DNA from: JBGPJM01 sp041485385
GTDB lineage: Bacteria; Planctomycetota; Phycisphaerae; Phycisphaerales; UBA1924
Assembly (NCBI GenBank): GCA_041485385.1
Contig: JBGPJM010000081.1
Location: forward strand, 1-18,718
Direction: 5' to 3'
Length of the DNA: 18,718 nt
Part shown: positions 1-4,849 of the stretch, in pieces
How positions within the stretch are numbered: position 1 is the stretch's first letter
How the letters are laid out: every line of letters begins with the position of its first letter
Notes under the pieces: generated by a model
Databases searched by the model: none
What the model was told of the DNA's origin: nothing
Seen by the model: only the letters and a program-made list of their open reading frames with translations
Made by a program: the position numbers and the translations under genes

Positions 1-640
1 AGTCGATGATGATCACGTCCACGGCGTTGGAGCGGACGAGCAGCTCGCAGATGTCGAGGGCCTGCTCGCCGGTGTCGGGCTGGGAGACGAGCAGGTCGTC
101 GATGTTGACGCCGATGCGCCGGGCCCAGGTGGGGTCGAGGGCGTGCTCGGCGTCGATGAACGCGGCGACGCCGCCCTCCCGCTGAGCCGTGGCGGCGACC
201 GTGAGCGCGAGGGTGGTCTTGCCGGAGGATTCGGGGCCGAAGATCTCGACGATGCGCCCGCGCGGGATGCCCTTGCCGCCGAGGGCGAGGTCGAGGGAGA
301 TGGCGCCGGTAGAGATCCCGGGGACGGCCTGGTAGGCGTGCTCGTCCATCTTCATGATGGACCCCTTGCCGAACGCCTTTTCGATCTGCGAGAGGGCGCG
401 GTCCAGGGCCTGGGCCTTCTCCTTGTTGACGGGCGCCTTGGCGGCGGGAGCGGCGGCCTTAGCGGAGGCGGCGGCGGGGACGCTCTTGACCTCGATGGAT
501 GCCATCTGAGTTTCCTTTGCCGCGACGGGTTGGACGGCGGTAGCGGCGGAACGGACCGGTGTATTGGCGGGCTCGGGCTTGTCGGAGCGGCGGCGGGGAA
601 GGGTGCCGTTGGCGGGGGTGGGGTGGGTTTCAGAGGGCAT
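1..640 (-). CDS. recA: RecA recombinase, N-terminal part (cut by window edge)
   Basis: RecA forms the ATP-dependent filament on single-stranded DNA that drives strand exchange and SOS induction. The frame reads the RecA N-terminal helix (ALSQIEKAFGKGSIMKMDE), then STGAISLDLALGGKGIPRGR, the Walker A motif GPESSGKTT, the EGGVAAFIDAEHALDP segment and the Walker B strand VDVIIID, where the window ends. About 210 codons are present, so the C-terminal part is missing. Two in-frame ATG starts exist. One at 640 has AGGAG nine bases upstream; one at 505 has AAGGAA six bases upstream. The 640 start adds 45 Pro/Ala/Arg-rich residues. Even from 505 there are about 26 extra Ala/Lys-rich residues before the usual RecA start. 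The identification is firm; the start is not. A terminator at 1022-1061 separates it from the sigma-factor cluster. Confidence 0.96.
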   Translation of the reverse strand, partial: MPSETHPTPANGTLPRRRSDKPEPANTPVRSAATAVQPVAAKETQMASIEVKSVPAAASAKAAAPAAKAPVNKEKAQALDRALSQIEKAFGKGSIMKMDEHAYQAVPGISTGAISLDLALGGKGIPRGRIVEIFGPESSGKTTLALTVAATAQREGGVAAFIDAEHALDPTWARRIGVNIDDLLVSQPDTGEQALDICELLVRSNAVDVIIID

Positions 641-688
641 TATGGAGGACTCCTGATGTTGCGTCAATGTTCGGGAATTCACTTGCGG

Positions 689-797
689 TGGCAATCTATG
701 GCAATGAATGGCAATCTATGGGGTTTTCTCGGAGTTTTGCCTTGATTCTCGGTGGCAATCTATGGTCGTCAGTGGCAATCTTTGTGGCAACCTTTGG
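689..797. repeat. Degenerate 13-bp repeats in the recA leader
   Basis: Six related copies of TGGCAATCTATGG are visible on the plus strand. Exact copies start at 689, 709 and 753; variants start at 699 (TGGCAATGAATGG), 773 (TGGCAATCTTTG) and 785 (TGGCAACCTTTGG). The first three overlap and start exactly 10 bp apart. On the recA mRNA they would read CCATAGATTGCCA. They lie between the predicted recA promoter and its start codon, so they would be transcribed. They might bind a regulator on one face of the helix or act in the RNA. The function is unknown. Confidence 0.8.
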
Positions 798-857
798 GCG
801 GGCTATCGGGAGGATTCAGAGAACAAGTAGGAGCCCGTAAGGACTATCGGTTCGGAT

Positions 858-886
858 ACCGTACAATCCAAACAAATCGCTGTCAA
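858..886 (-). promoter_or_regulatory. Probable recA promoter
   Basis: On the minus strand a perfect TTGACA (complement of 881-886) lies 17 bases before TACGGT (complement of 858-863), a spacing ideal for a housekeeping sigma factor, although the -10 box matches consensus at only three positions. Transcription would start near 850, giving a leader of about 210 nt to the 640 start. A small inverted repeat CGG-TAT-CCG overlaps the -10 region and could be an operator. I do not recognise a known LexA box, so SOS control is possible but not shown. Confidence 0.55.
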
Positions 887-934
887 GTCCTTGGGGCGTA
901 ATTTCTCGACGAGGCTGACATAGGGGTGTCAGTG

Positions 935-997
935 GGGCAATGGGGAATGGGGAATGGGCAATGGGCAGTGAGCGGTGAGCAGCGAGCAGCGAGCAGC
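935..997. repeat. Heptanucleotide tandem repeat, nine units
   Basis: Nine consecutive 7-bp units drift along the array: GGGCAAT, GGGGAAT (twice), GGGCAAT, GGGCAGT, GAGCGGT, then GAGCAGC three times. It lies between the recA promoter and the terminator of the secretin-like gene and shows no coding signal. Related heptamers occur at 4728-4755 and 18565-18582. Apart from this array, the recA leader repeats and the recA promoter, I see nothing else in the stretch from 641 to 1021. Confidence 0.85.
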
Positions 998-1021
998 GCG
1001 GAAATTCTTGCGCACGAAAAC

Positions 1022-1061
1022 TCTGCTCGGAAGCCGGAGGTGTGAAGGGCTGCCGAGCAGA
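1022..1061 (-). terminator. Rho-independent terminator of the sigma / secretin-like cluster
   Basis: On the minus strand TCTGCTCGG pairs perfectly with CCGAGCAGA (9 bp). After one mismatch the stem continues with AGCC/GGCT around a 12-nt loop. The stem is followed by AGTTTTCGTG. It lies about 50 bases after the stop codon at 1110, as expected for the terminator of that gene, and it insulates recA from the genes upstream. Confidence 0.75.
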
Positions 1062-1109
1062 ACTCGCGAAGAAATGCCGGGTTGTGCGGGAGGTCGGCGG
1101 TGCCGGCCG

Positions 1110-2165
1110 TCAGTGGCGGTCGGTGATCGTGGCCGCGATGACGATGACCTGGCCCTCCTCGAAGCCGGGGACGACGGAGATCACGGTGGGCTTGCCGGCG
1201 GGGATGCCGATGTCGGCGTCGATGGAGCGCTGCTGGACGATCGGGGTGACGATGACCAGGGCCGCGCCGGCCTTGCCGGTGACCCCGCCGGTCGTCTGAT
1301 CGAGGTCAACGTGCCCGAACGTCGTGGACCGGGGATCGATGCTGGTGAGCGAGCCGCGGACGATCAGGTGGGTGGTATCGCCGGCCTTAGGCGCGATGGG
1401 ACCGGTGTCGGCACCGGCACCGGCGACGATGATGGTGGCGTCGAGGCCGTCGTCGAGCCATCGCGTCTCAGGGTCATAGCCGACGGCCTGGGTGCCGACC
1501 ACGGGCTGCCAATCGGAGACGAAGCAGGTGCTGCGCATGGCGGCGAAGCGGGTGGGCGCTCGGCGCGACACGGTCTGACGGATGCGGGTCGCGGTTGCAT
1601 CGACGTTGGCCGCCGAACCCAGGGCCGGGGCCTTGTCGGCGGTGACGTGGAAGACGGCGATCTCAACATCGACGACATCGGAGTAGAGGGCTCGAACGCG
1701 CCCGAAGATGTCCCCGAGCTGGGTATGGATGGCGTCCTCGGCGCGGATGAGGTAGATGCCGGTGGAGATCTCGGTGGCGGAGAGCCCCAGGGCCGAGGTG
1801 ACCTGGCCGACCAGGTGCTGGATGGGAGTCTTGACTGGTGAGGATTGCCCGGCAGCGCGGGCGACACTCATGAGGCGAATCATGGGAAGATCGCCGGTCA
1901 CGGGCTCCGTCGGCTCGGGCACCTCCGGCGGCAGGAGGACGGCCAGGTCGCGGAGGTCGTACATCCGAAATGAGGCGTCTGAGCTCGTCGTGGCGCGCCC
2001 GGACTCGACCAAGGCCAGCCTTACGGAGGAGAGCACCGGCTCGGGCTCACGGGCGGTCGATGCCGCGGGCGGCATTGGGGCGCTGACCGCCGCGGATGCG
2101 AGGGGGACGATCAGCAGGGTAATGAGCGCGCAGGATGTCTGGAGCGTGGGGGATGCCGGTCGCAT
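1110..2165 (-). CDS. Exported secretin-like protein
   Basis: A protein of 351 residues. The start at 2165 is preceded by GGAG eight bases upstream and opens with a signal peptide (MRPASPTLQT, then a hydrophobic stretch ending ASAAVSA). Residues about 75-160 contain YDLRDLAVLLPPE, IQHLVGQVTSALG and GIYLIRAEDAIHTQLGDIFGRVRALY. These resemble the short beta-alpha repeats (secretin N domain) preceding the pore part of type II/III secretins, ending in a 'VDVEIAVFHV' strand. The C-terminal half has beta-strand-rich segments, including GAALVIVTPIVQQR, reminiscent of secretin core strands, but it is too short for a full pore. It starts 50 bases after the anti-sigma stop and is probably co-transcribed with it. 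It could be a non-pore envelope protein regulated by the sigma factor. Family placement is by motif style only. Confidence 0.6.
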   Translation of the reverse strand: MRPASPTLQTSCALITLLIVPLASAAVSAPMPPAASTAREPEPVLSSVRLALVESGRATTSSDASFRMYDLRDLAVLLPPEVPEPTEPVTGDLPMIRLMSVARAAGQSSPVKTPIQHLVGQVTSALGLSATEISTGIYLIRAEDAIHTQLGDIFGRVRALYSDVVDVEIAVFHVTADKAPALGSAANVDATATRIRQTVSRRAPTRFAAMRSTCFVSDWQPVVGTQAVGYDPETRWLDDGLDATIIVAGAGADTGPIAPKAGDTTHLIVRGSLTSIDPRSTTFGHVDLDQTTGGVTGKAGAALVIVTPIVQQRSIDADIGIPAGKPTVISVVPGFEEGQVIVIAATITDRH

Positions 2166-2215
2166 GGGGTGTCTCCGAAGAAAGGTGGTGTCGGTGTGTG
2201 CGAGGGAGCGGCAAG

Positions 2216-3064
2216 TCAGCCGGCGCGGGGCGCGGGCGTGGCGAGGGCCGCGAGCGATCGCAGGCTGGCGATCCAGGGTCGGCACTCGGGCCGGGAGTCG
2301 AGCTGCGCGAGCAGGCGCGAAGCTCCCTCCTGCGTCGCGGGGTTGCGGGCAAGGGCGGCGAGGATCTGGAAGGCGACGGGGCGGCTGGCGGGGTTGCGCA
2401 CCCAGCGGGCGCACGCGGCGAGCTGCTGGTCGGGCGCGAGCCCCTCCAGGATGGCGCGCCGGTCGTCGTTGGAACGGAGTTGCGAGGTCATTCGGTCAAA
2501 CAGGGCGTTGCGAGTGGGCTCGTCGGCGCCCGTCAGCAACGCCGAGAGACGGACCGCGTCTCTGGCTTCGAACGCGGCGCACAGCCCGGCGAAGTCCGGC
2601 CTCGGAGGCGTGGACGACGGGTCGGGCGCGCCCGATACAGCGAGCGCGGCCGGCGCTGGTTCCTGCGCCCGAACGGCGATGGAGAACACGACCATGTCGG
2701 GCCGTGCCGCCCGCGTGTCCTGCGCCAGCGGGAGAGCATGCGGGGGCGAGACCGGGGCGGGACGCCGGAGAAGACCCGGCAGGATCGATGCGATGGTCGC
2801 GAGGAGAAGGATGGCGGCGGCAAGGAGCGGGAGCCTTCGTGCGGGCGGCGGCGCGGCGGAGACGACCGTCGCCGGGGTCGGGGTCGAGAGAGCCAGGGCG
2901 GCGAGGGAGTCGATGCGGGAGACATCGGAGAGCCGCTGGCGCAGCGCGGGGCTCTGGCGGAGGTCGTCGGTCAGCGCGGCGTGGCAGTCGTGCTCGAGGT
3001 GCCCGTCGATGTAGAGCTCGAGGTCGAGAGTCGACCAGTGCTGCGCGGGGTGCGTGGTCGTCAT
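2216..3064 (-). CDS. Membrane-anchored anti-sigma-factor-like protein
   Basis: A 282-residue protein whose ATG overlaps the sigma-factor stop codon (ATGA), so the two are translationally coupled. The N-terminal 50 residues (LDLELYIDGHLEHDCHAAL, then LRQSPALRQRLSDV) resemble the cytoplasmic sigma-binding domain of ECF anti-sigma factors, but without the HxxxCxxC zinc motif. A single hydrophobic helix lies at about residues 78-99. The remaining roughly 180 residues would be outside the cytoplasm. They contain an Ala-rich helical region (ALFDRMTSQLRSNDDRRAIL, GLAPDQQLAACARWV) that looks like a helical-repeat fold. The role is inferred from position, topology and the N-terminal motif. The partner would be the sigma factor just upstream; the sensed signal is unknown. 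Confidence 0.7.
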   Translation of the reverse strand: MTTTHPAQHWSTLDLELYIDGHLEHDCHAALTDDLRQSPALRQRLSDVSRIDSLAALALSTPTPATVVSAAPPPARRLPLLAAAILLLATIASILPGLLRRPAPVSPPHALPLAQDTRAARPDMVVFSIAVRAQEPAPAALAVSGAPDPSSTPPRPDFAGLCAAFEARDAVRLSALLTGADEPTRNALFDRMTSQLRSNDDRRAILEGLAPDQQLAACARWVRNPASRPVAFQILAALARNPATQEGASRLLAQLDSRPECRPWIASLRSLAALATPAPRAG

Positions 3065-3585
3065 GGTCGCTCTCCCAGCGCCCGGCGGAGGGCGCACCGG
3101 CCGAGGTGGAGGTTGGCACGGACGGTCTGGACGGAGCAGTTCATGGCCGCGGCGATCTGCTCGTACTCGAGCCCCTCGATCAGCCGGAGGGCGATGGCGG
3201 CTCGTTGGCGCGGGGGAAGCATCTCCATCGCCCGGCGGACGAGCGAGGTTTGCTCGGCCCGGCTCGCGTGGTCGGCGTCGACGTGGTGCGGCCGGGCGAT
3301 TGTCGCGAGACGGACAAGGCGGGCGATGCACCGGCGGAGGGAGCGCTGCTGGTCGAGCCAGAGGCGCGTCATCGTCTTGTGGGCGTAGCCGAGGTGGTCG
3401 GCATGATCGGGGCTGCGCGAGAGGAGGGTGGCGAGGGTGTGCTGGGTGAGCTCATCGGCCTCATCGGCCGTGCGGGCGATGGCGCCGGCGTAGGTGCGGA
3501 GCGTCTGGCTGATGGCTTGCCAGTCGGGCTCGGGGCGGTGTGGGGCGCCGCGGAACATGGGGGAATGGGAGAGGGAGAGGCCCAT
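3061..3585 (-). CDS. ECF-family RNA polymerase sigma factor
   Basis: A 174-residue sigma-70-like protein with region 2 and region 4 only. Region 2 (about residues 25-85) contains ADEADELTQHTLATLLSR and YAHKTMTRLWLDQQR. Region 4 (about 117-170) contains the clear helix-turn-helix LPPRQRAAIALRLIEGLEYEQIAAAMNCSVQTVRANLHLGRCALRRAL. It directs RNA polymerase to a specific set of promoters. The first 18 residues are not conserved-looking; an alternative ATG at 3558 would remove nine residues. Neither start has a convincing ribosome binding site. Its stop overlaps the anti-sigma start, a common arrangement of cognate pairs. In the 96 bases upstream of 3585 I found only a weak TATAGA candidate -10 box near 3600. 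Confidence 0.88.
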   Translation of the reverse strand: MGLSLSHSPMFRGAPHRPEPDWQAISQTLRTYAGAIARTADEADELTQHTLATLLSRSPDHADHLGYAHKTMTRLWLDQQRSLRRCIARLVRLATIARPHHVDADHASRAEQTSLVRRAMEMLPPRQRAAIALRLIEGLEYEQIAAAMNCSVQTVRANLHLGRCALRRALGERP

Positions 3586-3681
3586 GGGTGCTCGTCTATA
3601 CGGAGAGACGCCGCGGAGGGATGGGTATCAAGCGCGCGTGGTGGAAACGAGCGTGCCCCGTGGTATCGGTCGTAGTCCCGC

Positions 3682-4719
3682 TCACTTGGAGCGCACGAGG
3701 ATGTCGGGGCGGCCTTCGGGGCCGACCGGCCAGTCCGGGGTCGGCGTGATCACCTCGCAACCGGCGGCGGTGACGAGGATGGTGTCCTCGGACTTGGTGC
3801 CGGTGATGGAAGGGTTCCAGCCGACGAGCTGGCTGTCGAGCACGGGGCGGGTCTGGGTGGGGGTGGCCTTGAAGTCGCGGAGGTCGTAGCCCATGGGGCC
3901 GCCCTGGTGGTGGAGTTTCCACTCGCCCTCGAAGCCGGTGTCGCGGTAGGCGTTGATGCCGGCCGCGAGGGCGTCGCACCAACGGACGCCAGGGCGGGTG
4001 GCGTGGTGGAGGGCGGAATCGACCTTGCAGACGGCGTCGTGCCGGCGGCGGAGGTCGGCTGGCATGGGGCCGAAATGGACGATTCGGGTGGCGCTCACTG
4101 TGAGGCCCTTGCGCTGGGCGCAGATGGCGGCCATGACGATGCGTTCGATCCGTTTCGAGGTGGGGATGGGGTGGCGGAAGCGGGCGATGCGATCATCTGA
4201 CGCGACGAGGAGGACGGGGGAGAGGATGCCGCGGGACTGCAGCCCGCCGGCGACGAGACCGGCGAGCTCGTGCTCGGTCGCGCCCGATGAGACGAGGCGC
4301 ATGGCCTCGGCGAGGGCCGCGGCGGCCTCGGCGCCCAGCGCCCGCGCGGTGTCGATCTCCGGCGCCGAGAGGGACCAGCGGAGCTCGGCGATCTGATCGT
4401 CGGGCCAGTCGGTGGCGTAGCGGCCGCCGTCGGGCGGGAGCGAGGGCTCGCGCTCGGTCCAGGGGCGGTCGATGATCTCCCAGTCGGCGGAAAACTCCTC
4501 GGCGCGGAGGCGGGCGGCCTCGATGATGTCGGTGTGGACCGTCTTCTTCCGCGGTGTCCACACGACGGTGGCGATGCCCAGCGGGCTGCCCAGGTCGATG
4601 TGCGTGTCGGCGCCGCCGGTGAGCCAGGCGATGGAGGAACGCCGGCGGAGGAGAGCGCCGTCGTAGTTCCTGCCGCGGCAGAAGGCGGCGAGCTTCTCTT
4701 GGGGGGCTGGGGGGGACAT
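3682..4719 (-). CDS. M24 (Xaa-Pro peptidase-like) fold protein lacking most metal ligands
   Basis: A 345-residue protein. Residues 1-115 resemble the creatinase N-terminal domain (LLRRRSSIAWLTGGADTHID). Residues 120-335 resemble the pita-bread M24 fold. True M24 aminopeptidases use two Asp, one His and two Glu to bind two metals. Here the His is kept in LHHQGGPMGYDLRDF (H270/H271) and the last Glu in TKSEDTILVT (E311). However, the DxG...SDxTR region reads IARFRHPIPTSKRIERIVM with no matching Asp residues, and the usual 'EPG' Glu segment reads VGWNPSITG. From memory, a widespread 'M24 family' group shares the HHQGG and WNPSITG signatures, so this may be a conserved non-canonical subfamily, not a decaying gene. 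Dimetal peptidase activity is doubtful. It stands alone on its strand. Confidence 0.8.
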   Translation of the reverse strand: MSPPAPQEKLAAFCRGRNYDGALLRRRSSIAWLTGGADTHIDLGSPLGIATVVWTPRKKTVHTDIIEAARLRAEEFSADWEIIDRPWTEREPSLPPDGGRYATDWPDDQIAELRWSLSAPEIDTARALGAEAAAALAEAMRLVSSGATEHELAGLVAGGLQSRGILSPVLLVASDDRIARFRHPIPTSKRIERIVMAAICAQRKGLTVSATRIVHFGPMPADLRRRHDAVCKVDSALHHATRPGVRWCDALAAGINAYRDTGFEGEWKLHHQGGPMGYDLRDFKATPTQTRPVLDSQLVGWNPSITGTKSEDTILVTAAGCEVITPTPDWPVGPEGRPDILVRSK

Positions 4720-4727
4720 GGGGTGGT

Positions 4728-4755
4728 GGGGAGTGAGAAGCGAGGAGTGAAACGC
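4728..4755. repeat. Short heptamer repeat upstream of the M24-like gene
   Basis: Four successive 7-bp units, GGGGAGT, GAGAAGC, GAGGAGT and GAAACGC, have the same GRG-N-ARY style as the array at 935-997. They lie in the leader of the M24-like gene, just upstream of its start codon. They may be a remnant of the same repeat family. Confidence 0.5.
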
Positions 4756-4775
4756 AAGAAGGGAGAATAAAGGAA

Positions 4776-4808
4776 ACGGGCCCGTGCGTTTGAAACGCCC
4801 GGGCCCGT
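4776..4808 (-). terminator. Strong terminator after the dockerin-repeat gene
   Basis: A nearly perfect inverted repeat: CGGGCCCG (4777-4784), one mismatch, GCGTTT (4786-4791), a central G, AAACGC (4793-4798), one mismatch position, CGGGCCCG (4800-4807), with an outer A-T pair at 4776/4808. On the minus strand it is followed by TTTCCTTTATTCT, a T-rich tail. It lies about 40 bases after the dockerin-repeat stop codon. The stem is close to symmetric, so it might also act on the other strand, but that side has no T-run. Confidence 0.85.
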
Positions 4809-4849
4809 GCGGGCTCGTCGAGGAAATCAGGCAGAGCAGAGAATGGGCG

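Noticed and set aside
3586..3681. Terminator hairpin after the M24-like gene
   Set aside because: GC-rich complementary fragments are present but no continuous stem with a T-run could be found.
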